A DNA stretch of 20,163 nt from Archangium sp. (GCA_016793585.1 JAEUJR010000821.1:1-20163), one strand, 5' to 3'; positions 4,661-15,699 are shown, counted from the first letter of the stretch. The notes: generated from the sequence alone by a model not told the origin. Numbers and translations are program-made.

Positions 4661-7024
4661 TCAGGGGCAGGTCCACGGCGTCAGCGGCGTCTCGGGGTTC
4701 CCCGTGTTGCCGTTGTCGTGGTGAAAGCGCGGCCACGGCGAGCTCGGCTCGAGGCCCGCGGAGTCGACCACCACCGCCGTGAGCGCCGAGTCGTTGCGCA
4801 CCGCCACGTAGAGCAGGCCGGCGCCGCGCGCACACTGCTTCGTCAACGCCCGGTCTCGCAGCACGTCGAGCGCGGGGCTCACCGCACCGGGCAGGAAGGC
4901 GTTCGCGGCCGTCCACTCCACCGCGCCCGTCGCCAGGTTCACCACCGACAGGCGGCCGGTGACGGGGCTCACGAGGTACACGAGCCCGTTCGCGCCCAGC
5001 ACCGGAGCCGCCGCTCCAAACGCTCCACCCTCGAGCGCGTCGACGCCCGCGATCGGCGTGAGCTCGTTCGCCAGCCCCCCGCCATCGGGCATCGACGAAG
5101 GCGAATAGGGAAACCGCCGCAGCGTTCCCACGCCGTCACCGAAGACGAAGGTCGGCTGCGCGCGCGGGCCCTGCACCACCAGCGGGCCGTACGAGGTGCC
5201 GGCGTCTGCCGCGATGCGGCCATCGACCCGTGTCGACAGCTCCGCGTTCCACACCGAGACGGCCACCGTGTTGCGCGGCATGGCGATGCGCGAGGTGCTG
5301 GCCACCACGTCGTCGAACACCGCGAGGCTCGTGGTGCCCTGCGGGTTCGTCGCCGCCCGCTCCTGCTGGAAGTTGGGCACCGCGCTGGGGAAGTAGTCGA
5401 CGCGCATCATGCCCGACGAGGTGCGCATCTCGGCGCGGCCATAGAAGAGCCGCGCCGCCGTCCCTGCGAGCGGCTGGGCCACCATCACGCCCCGCGGCGC
5501 GAAGTAGTCGAGCGGGCAACAGATGGGCTGGCTGCCCCAGTTGTCACAGGTGTTGCTCGACACGGGCGTGCCGGTGAAGACGCGACCGCTCGAGCCCAGC
5601 AGGAACAGCCGTGTGTCGACGATCGACGACGTGCCCTCCCAGCGCTCATTGGAGCAGCTGTTGTTGCCCGTCGACTGCAGCGAGGGCGTGGCCACCGACA
5701 TCTGCACCGTGTCGTAGCGGCGCACCTGCTGGTTGTCGCCCTGCGCGTACAGCGTTCGCCCGAGCACGATGGGCGGCCCCGGCACCTCGTCGATGCCCAC
5801 GTCGACGCGCGTCTCGCCCGTCGGCAGCAGTTGCCAGAGCGCGCCGCGGTTGTTCCCCGTGTAGCCGGTGCCCAGGTGCACCCGGCCGTCGTCGTCGAGC
5901 GCGGGCGGGTGCAGCACGTCGAGCCCCGCTTCGTTCGGCTCGAGCAGCGCGCGGCGCCACTTCCACCGGGTCACCGTGAGCGCCACGTTCGCCGGCGACG
6001 ACAGGTTGCCCAGCGCATCACTCAGCGGGCCCACGCCGGCATCGAGGGTGCCGCGAAAGGCGTCGAGCCGAACGCGCGCGAGGTCGAGCGTGAAACACTG
6101 ACACGACCGGCTCGGTGAACACGTCGAGCAGCTGCGACTCGAGAGGCTCTGCGCGGGCAGCCCGAAGTCGGCCGCCGTCACCGTCACCGGAATCGTCGAC
6201 TCCACGCGCAGCTCGATGAGCTCGTCTTTCTTGTAGGCCGTCGCGAAGCCAGACACCGGGTCGCGATCGCTGAAGCCCCCGTCATTCACCCGCGCGGGCG
6301 CGGGCTCGGCGACGAGCTGCACGACGGGTCGGCGCGCATCGACGGTCAGGGTGGTGCTCGCTTCGAAGAAGCCCGCGTCCTGCAAGGTGAACCGGGCCGT
6401 CAGGGCAAACACACCACCATCGGCCGGCGTCGTGGTGTCGGCCGCCCAGAGCGCCTGCCCCGATTGCAGCACGAGCGCTGGCGCCGAGAAGTCCGCGGGC
6501 ACCGACGTCACCTGGAGCGTCGCCGGGAGCGGAACGCTCGCGTCGAGCTCGACCAGCACCTCGAGGCGCAGCGGCCGGCCACCACCGTAGACGTCGTTCG
6601 CGTCGGGCCGCACGAAGCGCAGCGCGATCACCTGCGGCGTACAGCGCACGAGGGCCTCGTCACACGCAAAACCGTCGGGGCACGTCTGGCAGCTGCCCGC
6701 GTCGAAAGGCAGGCCCGCATCCATCACGCCTGCGTCTTCGGAGCCTGCGTCCGCCACGCCCGAATCCACAGGCTGGCCCGCATCGACGACGCCTCCGTCG
6801 GGGGCGCCTGCATCGAAGGGCGTGCCCGAGTCCTGGCGACCCGCATCGAGCCCCGCGTCGCCCTTGCCCGCATCAGCGGTCGTCGACGTCGGCGCGAGCG
6901 AGCAGAGCCCCGCCGTGCACACGCCATCGGGCGCGCAGTCGGCGTCAAAGCGGCACGTCGCGACGGGCTGACACGAGAGCCCCACGACGAAAAGGCCCAG
7001 CAGCAGCACGCTTCGCGAGCTCAT
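4661..7024 (-). CDS. Cys-rich lipoprotein with Asp-Ala-Gly linker and beta-propeller-like C-terminus
   Basis: A 787-residue predicted lipoprotein. The signal peptide leads to Cys18 (VVGLSC; the lipobox is imperfect, with Gly at -3). Residues 18-45 hold an EGF-like Cys cluster (CRFDADC, GVCTAGLC), about 50-110 a low-complexity Asp-Ala-Gly linker, and about 112-130 a second Cys cluster (CQTCPDGFACDEALVRC). Beta-rich Ig-like segments follow, then about 420 residues of repeated blades (DDGRVHLGTGYTGN and similar) ending WPRFHHDNGNTGN, the terminal pattern of PQQ/WD-like propellers. It is the last gene of the kinase operon; its ATG overlaps the previous stop (ATGA, 7021-7024) and follows a GGAGG. 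Likely an outer-membrane surface protein; a ligand-sensing or adhesive role is inferred. Confidence 0.85.
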   Translation of the reverse strand: MSSRSVLLLGLFVVGLSCQPVATCRFDADCAPDGVCTAGLCSLAPTSTTADAGKGDAGLDAGRQDSGTPFDAGAPDGGVVDAGQPVDSGVADAGSEDAGVMDAGLPFDAGSCQTCPDGFACDEALVRCTPQVIALRFVRPDANDVYGGGRPLRLEVLVELDASVPLPATLQVTSVPADFSAPALVLQSGQALWAADTTTPADGGVFALTARFTLQDAGFFEASTTLTVDARRPVVQLVAEPAPARVNDGGFSDRDPVSGFATAYKKDELIELRVESTIPVTVTAADFGLPAQSLSSRSCSTCSPSRSCQCFTLDLARVRLDAFRGTLDAGVGPLSDALGNLSSPANVALTVTRWKWRRALLEPNEAGLDVLHPPALDDDGRVHLGTGYTGNNRGALWQLLPTGETRVDVGIDEVPGPPIVLGRTLYAQGDNQQVRRYDTVQMSVATPSLQSTGNNSCSNERWEGTSSIVDTRLFLLGSSGRVFTGTPVSSNTCDNWGSQPICCPLDYFAPRGVMVAQPLAGTAARLFYGRAEMRTSSGMMRVDYFPSAVPNFQQERAATNPQGTTSLAVFDDVVASTSRIAMPRNTVAVSVWNAELSTRVDGRIAADAGTSYGPLVVQGPRAQPTFVFGDGVGTLRRFPYSPSSMPDGGGLANELTPIAGVDALEGGAFGAAAPVLGANGLVYLVSPVTGRLSVVNLATGAVEWTAANAFLPGAVSPALDVLRDRALTKQCARGAGLLYVAVRNDSALTAVVVDSAGLEPSSPWPRFHHDNGNTGNPETPLTPWTCP

Positions 7025-7945
7025 GGGAAGGCGCCTCCGACGACGGCGAGCGCGCCGTGCTCGAGGGGAACGAAGGTGACCGTGGGCTCAGCGGTGCCAA
7101 GAAGAGCCACCAGCAGGCCCGTGACGCAGACCGCGGCTCCACCACCGAGCGCGACGAGGCCGGCGAGCTGTTGGGTGTTCGCCGCGCGCGCCTTCGCCAG
7201 CGTTGCTTCGTCGGCGCCTGCAGGCAGAAAACCGCGTGCGTCGACCATGAGCGCCCTCGCCTGAGCCTGAGCGAGCAGCACGAGCACGCCGCCAGCGATG
7301 GCTCCAGCCGCGCCGACGCCGAGCAGCGCGAAGCCGACCGGCTTGCGCACCGACGTCGGGGCTGGCGGCGAGCCGGGCTGCACCACCTCGACGGGAGCCG
7401 TCACGACCGGCGGCGGCGGCGGTGGAGGCTCGACGACTGGAGGCGGCGCGGCGACCGCCTCCTTGAACGCCGGCAACTTCGAGACACCCAGGCCCTTCAC
7501 GGCGTCGACGAGCACCTGCTTCACCACCGGCACCAGTGGCTTCTTCTTGTCACCCCGCGGCTGCTGCGCCGAGAAGCTCGCCATCAGCCTGCCGTCGTCG
7601 CGCACCACGCGAGCCGTCACCGTGAAGACCTGCGCCTCGCTCAGCTCGAGCATCGCGTGAATGGCGTACAGGCCAGCTCCCTTCACGGCGAGCGCGGCCA
7701 GGCAGTCGTTCGCGGTGCGGCAGTCTCTGCGGCCGACTTCGGCCAGCGCGGCGTCGAGCTCTTTGCGGCTCGGCGTCACCACGTCTCCGGCTTCGCGCAC
7801 CGCCTCGACCCAGGCGCTCTTCAGCTTGTCGGTCGACGAGACGAGCTCGGGCCGGGGGTCGAACTCGAGCGGGTGTGGCACCACCGTCAACGAGCGCGCC
7901 TCGGCGAACGCCAGCAGCGGGAACGTCACGAGAACGGCGAAGAGC

Positions 7946-7962
<17 letters not shown>
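7021..7962 (-). CDS. signal-peptide protein with Pro-rich linker and two C-terminal membrane helices
   Basis: A 313-residue protein. An N-terminal signal (residues 1-21, ending LLAFA-EARS) precedes a globular domain of about 150 residues with a Cys pair (RDCRTANDC). The pattern LDAALAEVGRRDC followed by GAGLYAIHAMLE and VTARVVRDDGRL resembles periplasmic beta-alpha domains common in myxobacterial signalling loci. A Pro-rich linker follows at about 172-205 (run of seven Pro), then two hydrophobic helices (about 211-235 and 265-290). It overlaps the kinase gene by 17 bases and the lipoprotein gene by four, so the three are translationally coupled. No named family is recognised; a partner linking the kinase to the surface lipoprotein is an inference. 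Confidence 0.82.
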
Positions 7963-9463
<1,501 letters not shown>

Positions 9464-9530
9464 GCGCGACGGAGTGTAGCCCTGGGCGGGCTCAAGTCAC
9501 TCCGTCGTCGCGTCGGACGACTGGCCGGCG

Positions 9531-12500
9531 TCAGGGCTCCTGCGGGCTCATCGAGTTCTGCGGGTCACGCGTGGTGCGCAGCACGAAGTCGGCCGCGTTG
9601 TTGTTCGTGTCCTGCCCGTTCCCGAGGAACTCGTCGGCTCCGCCCGTGCTCATCGACGCGGCGGTCGACATCGAGTTGGCCTTGCGCTCGAGCGACGCGA
9701 GCGGCCCACCCGACGGCACCGAAGCCGCCATGCCTTCGGGGCCAGCGGCCGTGCTGCCGTAGCCCAGGGTGTCGACGGCGTTCATGTCGGTGATCGAGGT
9801 CGTGAGCGAAGGCCCGATGCGCACGTGGCCCGCCGTACCACTGAGGCCAAGCGCACCCGTCGTCGCGAGGTCGGAGGCCACCGAGCCGGTGAAGCCGGTC
9901 GCGGCGCTGGCGTTGCGCACCGAGGTGATGAGGAAGTACCGGCGCGCCCCGAGCATGGTGCCCATGGGGATGGTGGCGGTGTTCTGGTACGCGGTGCCGG
10001 TCGCCGAGCGGTACTGCAGCACCCAGCCGCCGATGTTCACCGGCGACGCCGTGGGGTTGTACAGCTCGACGAACTCGTCGGCCGCGCTGCCCGTGACGCC
10101 CACCTGCAGCTCGCTGATGACCACGTGGTTGACCGTGGCCGAACCGAGCACCGTCACGGTCGACGTCGCCTGCGACACGGTGGTGCCCAGGGTCGCCGTC
10201 ACCGTCGACTGGCCCATCGCGCCGGCCATCGAGGCGAAGGTGATGGTGGCGCTCATCTGGCCTTCGGGAATGGTGACCGACATGGGCACCGTGCCGATCA
10301 TGCCCGACGCGGCGAGCTGAATGGCCGTACCACCCACCGGCGCGGGCAGATCGAGCGAGACCGTCAGCTGCGTCGAGCTGCCGGCGACGACCGACGCCAT
10401 CGAGGGCGAGAGCGACACGCGCGTCGGCACATCGGCCACGCTGATGAGCCGCAGGCCCGCGTCGAGGGTGGTCGACCCGAACGTCACCTGCAGGTTCACG
10501 TTGCCAATCGGGAAGAAGGGAACTCCGCCGGGGCCCGCGTCGATCACGCCAGCGTCGGGGTCGAAGCCAGCGTCAGGGTCGAAGCCCGCGTCAGGGTCGA
10601 AGCCCGCGTCGGGGTCGAAGCCCGCGTCCGGGTCGAAGCCGCCGTCGGGCGTGGGGGGCGTGCCAGCATCGCCCGGCACGCTCGCGTCAGGGGTGTAGAC
10701 CGAGAAGAGCACCGGCAGCTCGAGATCGCCGGTGCGGAAGAACAGACCGCCACCGTCGGCGATGGTGACCGCGAACGACTCCAGCGCGGTGACGCTGACG
10801 AGCGAGTCGGCGAGCGCCGGCGACGAGAGCCGAACCTTGAAGGGCGCGGGGAACGTCTGCGCGGCGACCTGCCCGTAGCGCAGGAACTGGCCCGACGGCC
10901 CCGCGGCAGAGAGCGAGACCGGGCGAACCGTGTCGAACGGCGTGCGCGGCTCGAGCTTGTAGTTGTCGTTGCGGAACTGGAGCACGCCCCGCACCTGCGC
11001 GAGCGTCTCGCCCACCGTGGGGAACGGCGTGAACAGGTAGAAGTAGTCGTTCACGCGCAGCTGCGGGCCGCCCATCATCTCCGAGACCGTGAACTCGTTC
11101 GTCGGAGCGACGTCACCCATGCCGACCGCCGGCGCGATGTCGGCGACGACCGCGGCACCAGCCAGGGCGACGTAGACGCCTTCGAGGGCGCGCGCGCGGG
11201 TCGCCGTGGTGGCGTTCACCTCACCGGCCATCACCAGCGTGGGCGCGGGCAACGGGTTGTTGCGCGACGTCACCATGATGCTGCCCGCCTGAATCGAGTT
11301 GAGCTGCGTCTGGCCGCGGAAGTCGGCGGCCACCGCCGACGGAATCGTCACGCGATCGCCGGGCAGCACGTCGGTGCGATCGGCCGCGCCCGGGTAGTAG
11401 ACGAAGACACCCGAGAAATCGCGGCCCATGTAGCCCATGTCGTTCTCGTGAACCTGGGCGAAGAAGCCGAGCGAGTTGCTGGCGGTCACCAGCGCGTTGG
11501 TGATCTGCACGCGCTGGGTGAGCAGCGGCGAGTTGACGGCCTTGACCTGATAGATGGTGGCCGGCACACCGGGCGGCGGCGGGCACAGGTTCGAGCCGGG
11601 GTTCGCCTGCGTCGGGCACGGGTCGCACGCGTCGCCCTTGAGGTCGCCGTCGGTGTCGAGCTGCATCGGGTCGGGGTCGGCCGGGCACTTGTCGGTGCCG
11701 TTCGCGACGCCGTCTCCGTCGACGTCGGTGGCCGAAGGCACGCTGCACGTCGTCATGCCGGGGTCGAGCGGGCACACGTCGCAGATGTCGCCCACGCCGT
11801 CGCCGTCGGTGTCTCCCTGGTTCGCGCCATCCATCGGGCGGCGCGGGTTGAAGACGGCCGGGCAGTTGTCCATCGCGTTCGCAATGCCGTCTCCGTCGGA
11901 GTCGGTCATCGTGCTCGTGCCGGTGTACGGGTTGCCGGTGAAGAGCCAGGGCGCGCCACGCATCGGCGTGCAGGTGGGCTCGTCGCGCGGCGTCGTGTTG
12001 CAGAAGAAGAGCGGGTACGTCGCGGCGTTCGCGGTGGTGAGCGCGGCCAGCGTGATGCCTTCGGCCGACAGACACACCGACTTCATCACGCCGCAGACGT
12101 CGAGGGCCTCACAGCCCGTGGCCAGCGCGCCGGCGACGTTCGCGTCACCGGTCAGCGCCACGCCCCCGCGCAACGTGAGCACGAGCTCTTCGGGGTTCGC
12201 GGTGATGACCGAGCGGAACGCGTCGGGGTTCTTGCGCTTGTAGATCGAGATGTCGGCGACGCGGCCGCTCTGCAGCGTGCCGATGCGCGACGAGACGACC
12301 TGCGCCTGGGCGGCGTTCACCGTCACCATGCGCCACAGCGAGAGCGGGCTGAAGTACTGGCCGTAGAAGCTCTGGCTCAGGTAGTTCGCACACGAGAGCT
12401 CACGCAGCAGCGTCATCGAGCCCGAGCGCACCCAGTCGGTGCCCAGCGCCACGTTCACGCCCATGCGGTGGTACAGCGGCGTCTGCGCGGTCTCTCCGTA

Positions 12501-14075
12501 GAGCACCACGTTGCTGCGCGGCGACCACACCAGGCTCGAGCCCTTGATGGCGGTGGCGCGAACCTCGGCCGGCCGCACGCCGATGCCGTGAATGATGGCG
12601 GTGCGGGGGCTGAGCACGTCGACGGCGCCGCTCGCGAGGCCCGAGAGGCAGAGGAACTCGTTGCGCGCAGCCAGCTCGATGCCCTCGGAGATGTGCGGCA
12701 GGTAGACGGCGTTCGCCGGAATGTCGGTCGTCGGGTTGGGCTTCGAGCTGTACGCGCAGCTGCCGACGAGCTGCTCCGCGGTGTTGCTGCCCAGCGGGAA
12801 CGTGTCGTAGTTGCCGCCCGAGGTGTTCGCGCCGAGGCCGAGCTGGCTGTCGCTGGTCGCCGAGGTGTCAGGCGCGTCGAGGTTGCGCAAGAAGCCGAAC
12901 GCGCCGCCAGAGCCCGAGATCGAGGTCGTGCCCGCGAGCAGCTGGCGCAGCTCGTTCCACCGGGTCTGGTTGCTGTTGCCGCCGCCGCCGTTCGAGACGG
13001 CGTTGTGGCCATCGACCCCGCCACGCCAGTCGCTGCGGTGCTCGTAGCGCTCGGGCACGCCGCCGTCGGCGAGCAGGCCGTTCGCGCCGACACCGGGCGC
13101 GACGTACGGCGCTGCGGGGAACGTCAGGTGATCGTGGCTGTTGATGAGACCGGGCGAGACGAGGTTGTCACCGCAGAGAATGCCCGTGGGGTTCGCGCCC
13201 GCGGCCGCAAGACAGTTGCAGCCGACGCAGGTGATCATGCCCATCGGGTCGACGACGACCTGACCGCCGCGCAGCACGCGGCCGGGCTGCAGCACGGTGC
13301 CGACGATGAGCTTCGTGGTCGAGCCCGGCGCGATGTCGCACGAGTTGGTCGGCGCAGGGAGCGAGGCGGCCGGGCACGTCACCGTCAGCACCTGGGTGGG
13401 CGTGCAGTCGGCCTCGCAGCCATCGGCGGGCGTCACGTTGCCGTCGTCACACAGCTCGGCGCCACGGCGCACGCCGTCGCCGCACACGTTCGCAGGCGTC
13501 GAGGCGACCGTCGCGGTGCAGTCGATCTCACAGCCGTCGCCCGAGCCGAGGTTGCCGTCATCACACGCCTCGGTGCCGTTGCGGGTGCCGTCGCCACAGT
13601 ACGCGCTGGCGGCCGAGAACACGCAGCCCGTCGTGCAGCCATCGGTGTCGACCATGTTGCCGTCGTCGCAGAGCTCGCCGCCGGTGCGCTGGCCGTCACC
13701 ACAGACGCTCATGACCGTGCCGCCAGCCGTACCGCCGGCCGTCGTGCCGCCCGCCACGCCACCCGCCGTCGCACCACCAGCAGTGTTGCCGCCCGCCGCG
13801 CCACCGCCCACGAGGCTCCCGCCGCCCGTGCCGCCAGCAGTGGTGCCGCCGCCCGCCGCGCCGCCGCCCATGTTCATGGTGAGCTGGCAGGTGCTCTCAC
13901 AGCCATCGCCGTCGACCTTGTTGCCGTCGTCACAGGCCTCGCCCGTCTCGAGCCGCGCGTTGCCGCAGACCGTGCCACTGCCGCAGGCGGTGAAGAACGC
14001 CATCGAGGCGACGAGGGCGACGAACACGAAGCGGTTCTGCGCCGAAGAGGTCGGGGTGAAGAGCTGAAGTCTCAT
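9531..14075 (-). CDS. giant modular surface lipoprotein with amidohydrolase domain
   Basis: A 1514-residue protein. I start at the ATG at 14075, because the preceding in-frame extension lacks a signal and the chosen start gives a clean signal peptide with lipobox FFTAC (Cys31). Domains in order: a Cys-rich CDDGN repeat (36-63), a Gly/Ala/Thr linker (70-121), three more CDDGN repeats (125-151, 159-186, 198-224), and an amidohydrolase (about 305-645) with HDH (314-316), His461 in HISEG, His496 and Asp547 in GTDW. Then come thrombospondin type 3 Ca-binding repeats (about 725-800, DSDGDG/DTDGDG), an OB-like beta domain, a FDPDAG repeat linker, an Ig-like domain, and a lamin-tail-like domain near the C-terminus (VVISELQVG, DEFVELYNP, GGWVLQY). 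The metal ligands look complete, so a surface hydrolase or deaminase is plausible. Substrate unknown. Confidence 0.9.
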   Translation of the reverse strand: MRLQLFTPTSSAQNRFVFVALVASMAFFTACGSGTVCGNARLETGEACDDGNKVDGDGCESTCQLTMNMGGGAAGGGTTAGGTGGGSLVGGGAAGGNTAGGATAGGVAGGTTAGGTAGGTVMSVCGDGQRTGGELCDDGNMVDTDGCTTGCVFSAASAYCGDGTRNGTEACDDGNLGSGDGCEIDCTATVASTPANVCGDGVRRGAELCDDGNVTPADGCEADCTPTQVLTVTCPAASLPAPTNSCDIAPGSTTKLIVGTVLQPGRVLRGGQVVVDPMGMITCVGCNCLAAAGANPTGILCGDNLVSPGLINSHDHLTFPAAPYVAPGVGANGLLADGGVPERYEHRSDWRGGVDGHNAVSNGGGGNSNQTRWNELRQLLAGTTSISGSGGAFGFLRNLDAPDTSATSDSQLGLGANTSGGNYDTFPLGSNTAEQLVGSCAYSSKPNPTTDIPANAVYLPHISEGIELAARNEFLCLSGLASGAVDVLSPRTAIIHGIGVRPAEVRATAIKGSSLVWSPRSNVVLYGETAQTPLYHRMGVNVALGTDWVRSGSMTLLRELSCANYLSQSFYGQYFSPLSLWRMVTVNAAQAQVVSSRIGTLQSGRVADISIYKRKNPDAFRSVITANPEELVLTLRGGVALTGDANVAGALATGCEALDVCGVMKSVCLSAEGITLAALTTANAATYPLFFCNTTPRDEPTCTPMRGAPWLFTGNPYTGTSTMTDSDGDGIANAMDNCPAVFNPRRPMDGANQGDTDGDGVGDICDVCPLDPGMTTCSVPSATDVDGDGVANGTDKCPADPDPMQLDTDGDLKGDACDPCPTQANPGSNLCPPPPGVPATIYQVKAVNSPLLTQRVQITNALVTASNSLGFFAQVHENDMGYMGRDFSGVFVYYPGAADRTDVLPGDRVTIPSAVAADFRGQTQLNSIQAGSIMVTSRNNPLPAPTLVMAGEVNATTATRARALEGVYVALAGAAVVADIAPAVGMGDVAPTNEFTVSEMMGGPQLRVNDYFYLFTPFPTVGETLAQVRGVLQFRNDNYKLEPRTPFDTVRPVSLSAAGPSGQFLRYGQVAAQTFPAPFKVRLSSPALADSLVSVTALESFAVTIADGGGLFFRTGDLELPVLFSVYTPDASVPGDAGTPPTPDGGFDPDAGFDPDAGFDPDAGFDPDAGFDPDAGVIDAGPGGVPFFPIGNVNLQVTFGSTTLDAGLRLISVADVPTRVSLSPSMASVVAGSSTQLTVSLDLPAPVGGTAIQLAASGMIGTVPMSVTIPEGQMSATITFASMAGAMGQSTVTATLGTTVSQATSTVTVLGSATVNHVVISELQVGVTGSAADEFVELYNPTASPVNIGGWVLQYRSATGTAYQNTATIPMGTMLGARRYFLITSVRNASAATGFTGSVASDLATTGALGLSGTAGHVRIGPSLTTSITDMNAVDTLGYGSTAAGPEGMAASVPSGGPLASLERKANSMSTAASMSTGGADEFLGNGQDTNNNAADFVLRTTRDPQNSMSPQEP
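10556..10650 (-). repeat. 18-bp tandem repeat encoding FDPDAG
   Basis: At least five near-identical 18-bp units (tcgaagcc recurs at 10561, 10579, 10597, 10615 and 10633) encode a FDPDAG hexapeptide array within the large lipoprotein. The units differ at one or two bases. In-frame tandem copies of this type can change number by slippage, altering the linker length between the OB-like and Ig-like domains. Confidence 0.9.
13715..13868 (-). repeat. Gly/Ala/Thr-rich codon repeat (surface linker)
   Basis: This segment encodes repeated AGG, TAGG and GGAAGG motifs between the first and second Cys-rich repeats of the large lipoprotein. It is an internally repetitive, very GC-rich flexible spacer, typical of myxobacterial surface proteins. 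It explains the run of ccgcc-type trinucleotides here. Confidence 0.85.
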
Positions 14076-14159
14076 GGAGGAATCCGTCTCGAGTTGTCCG
14101 GGTGGCCGCCGCCGGAGTGGAGAGCGCGCTTTTACGCACGTCTTCAACCGCGACGCCAC

Positions 14160-14170
14160 CCACGTCGTGG
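14160..14170. promoter_or_regulatory. palindrome CCACG-T-CGTGG in divergent promoter region
   Basis: A perfect odd-length palindrome lies in the 133-bp region between the divergent large lipoprotein gene and the second OYE-type gene. No nearby regulator gene is obvious, and no clear -35/-10 pair could be read. Operator function is only a suggestion. Confidence 0.25.
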
Positions 14171-14208
14171 TGACGCGAGGTGGGGCATCAGCGACACTGC
14201 CGCGCCCA

Positions 14209-15651
14209 ATGAGTGACCGCCGACGCGCGAAGCTGTTGCCCATCGAACGCTGGCCCACCGCCGACGAGGCGTTGCACAGCCGCTGGTTCTCTTCGGTTCA
14301 GCTCGGCCCGGTGAAGGCCAACACCCGAACGTGGGTTCCAGCGATGGTGCCCTGGCGCGCGACCGACGACGGCTTCGTCACCGACGACGTCATCGACTGG
14401 TACTCGCGCTTCGCGAAGGGCCGCCCCGGCGTCATCGTCATCGAGGCGACCGGCATTCGTGACGTGCCCTCGGGGCCGCTGCTCCGCGCGGGGCACGATC
14501 GGTTCGTCGAGGGGCTGACGAAGCTGACGCACGCGGTGAAGCAGGCGAGCGGCGGCGAGACGAAGCTGTTCGTGCAGCTCATCGATTTTCTGAACATCAA
14601 ACGAAGGCCGACGCGTGAGGCGTTTCTCGGGCGGTTCCTCACCCTGACGCCCCGGCTGCGTTCGGCGCTGGGAGCCTCGTTCGAGGCGATGCCCGACGCC
14701 GACGTGCGGGCGCACCTGCTCTCGCTGCCCGACGAGGCGGTGCTCGCGGTGCTCGACGAACGAGAGGCCGAAGCGCTGCGGTTCGGGCTGCGGGAGCGCG
14801 TCACCGACACCCACCTGCCCCACATCGAGTCGTTGCCGCGCGTGCTGCCCGGGTTGTTCGCCGACGCGGCGCGAAGGTGCGTCGCCGCGGGCTTCGACGG
14901 CGTCGAGCTGCACTTCGCGCACGCGTACACGATGGCCAGCTTTCTCTCGGCGAGGAACACGCGCACCGACGGGTACGGCGGCGAACGGCCCCAGCGCGCC
15001 CGGCTACCGCTCGAGGTCTTTCGAGCCGTGCGCGCCGCGACCGCCCCCTCGATCGCGGTCGGTTGCCGATTTCTGGCCGACGAGATCATCGAGGGCGGCT
15101 CGAACGTCGACGACGCTGCGTTCTTCGCCGTCGAGTTCGCGCGGGCGGGTATGGACTTCGTCTCGCTCTCACGGGGCGGCAAGTTCGAAGACGCGAAGCA
15201 GCCGCGTGTCGGCCACTCGGCGTACCCGTACACGGGCCCGTCGGGCCACGAGTGCATGCCGACGACGAACATCGCCGCGCCTGGGCCCTTCGGGCGAAAC
15301 CTGGGCGCCGTCGCCCACGTGAAGCGCGCCCTCGTCGAGGCGGGGCTCTCGACGCCAATCGTCGCGTGCGGAGGCATCGCCAGCTTCCAGCAAGCCGAGG
15401 CGGTGCTGGCCGAGGGCGCGGCCGACGTCGTCGCGTCAGCGCGGCAGTCGCTCGCCGACCCCGACTGGTTCGAGAAGGTGCGCCAGGGGCGCGGCGACGA
15501 GGTGCGGCGGTGTCTCTTCACGAACTACTGCGAAGGGCTCGACCAGGCGCACCAGCCCGTCACCTGCCAGCTGTGGGATCGCACGAAGGGCCTCGCCGAC
15601 GACCCGACGGTGCGGCGCACGAAAGACGGGCGGCGGCTGACGGCGCCCTGA
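14209..15651 (+). CDS. divergent OYE/2,4-dienoyl-CoA reductase-like flavin oxidoreductase
   Basis: A 480-residue protein, started at the ATG at 14209; an upstream in-frame extension to 14074 would overlap the divergent gene's start and is not protein-like. The OYE barrel is clear: GFDGVELHFAHAYTMASFLS (228-247) gives His235, His238 and Tyr240, TDGYGG (253-258) is the signature, and IVACGGI (384-390) precedes the FMN phosphate region SARQSLADPDW. Compared with OYE1-type proteins it has an insertion of about 80 residues (roughly 130-215) before the His motif. After the barrel comes a Cys group (435, 441, 453; RRCLFTNYCEGL, TCQLW) resembling the Fe-S region of dienoyl-CoA reductases, but with only three Cys in view and no FAD/NAD domain. 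Substrate unknown. Confidence 0.88.
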   Translation: MSDRRRAKLLPIERWPTADEALHSRWFSSVQLGPVKANTRTWVPAMVPWRATDDGFVTDDVIDWYSRFAKGRPGVIVIEATGIRDVPSGPLLRAGHDRFVEGLTKLTHAVKQASGGETKLFVQLIDFLNIKRRPTREAFLGRFLTLTPRLRSALGASFEAMPDADVRAHLLSLPDEAVLAVLDEREAEALRFGLRERVTDTHLPHIESLPRVLPGLFADAARRCVAAGFDGVELHFAHAYTMASFLSARNTRTDGYGGERPQRARLPLEVFRAVRAATAPSIAVGCRFLADEIIEGGSNVDDAAFFAVEFARAGMDFVSLSRGGKFEDAKQPRVGHSAYPYTGPSGHECMPTTNIAAPGPFGRNLGAVAHVKRALVEAGLSTPIVACGGIASFQQAEAVLAEGAADVVASARQSLADPDWFEKVRQGRGDEVRRCLFTNYCEGLDQAHQPVTCQLWDRTKGLADDPTVRRTKDGRRLTAP

Positions 15652-15666
15652 AGCACGAAACACGTC

Positions 15667-15699
15667 GGGCCGGCCTCCGCTCGTCTCGGAAGTCGGCCC
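15667..15699. terminator. nested hairpin between convergent genes, candidate bidirectional terminator
   Basis: An outer stem GGGCCG/CGGCCC (15667-15672 and 15694-15699) encloses an inner TCCG/CGGA stem. It lies between the stop of the OYE-type gene and the convergent stop of the 154-residue gene, where a shared terminator is expected. Neither strand shows a real T tract, so Rho-independent activity is uncertain. Confidence 0.4.

Noticed and set aside
10556..10650. CRISPR-like array
   Set aside because: The regular 18-bp repeats have no unique spacers and are in-frame codons for FDPDAG. No cas genes are present.
14074..14208. N-terminal extension of the second OYE-type protein
   Set aside because: The extension overlaps the divergent gene's start and reads like non-coding DNA. 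The ATG at 14209 begins conserved-looking sequence.
9825..14216. Plus-strand open frame of 1463 codons antisense to the giant lipoprotein
   Set aside because: Its product is dominated by Arg, Ala, His and Gly with no domain, as expected for the antisense of GC-rich coding DNA. The minus strand has a signal peptide and recognisable domains.
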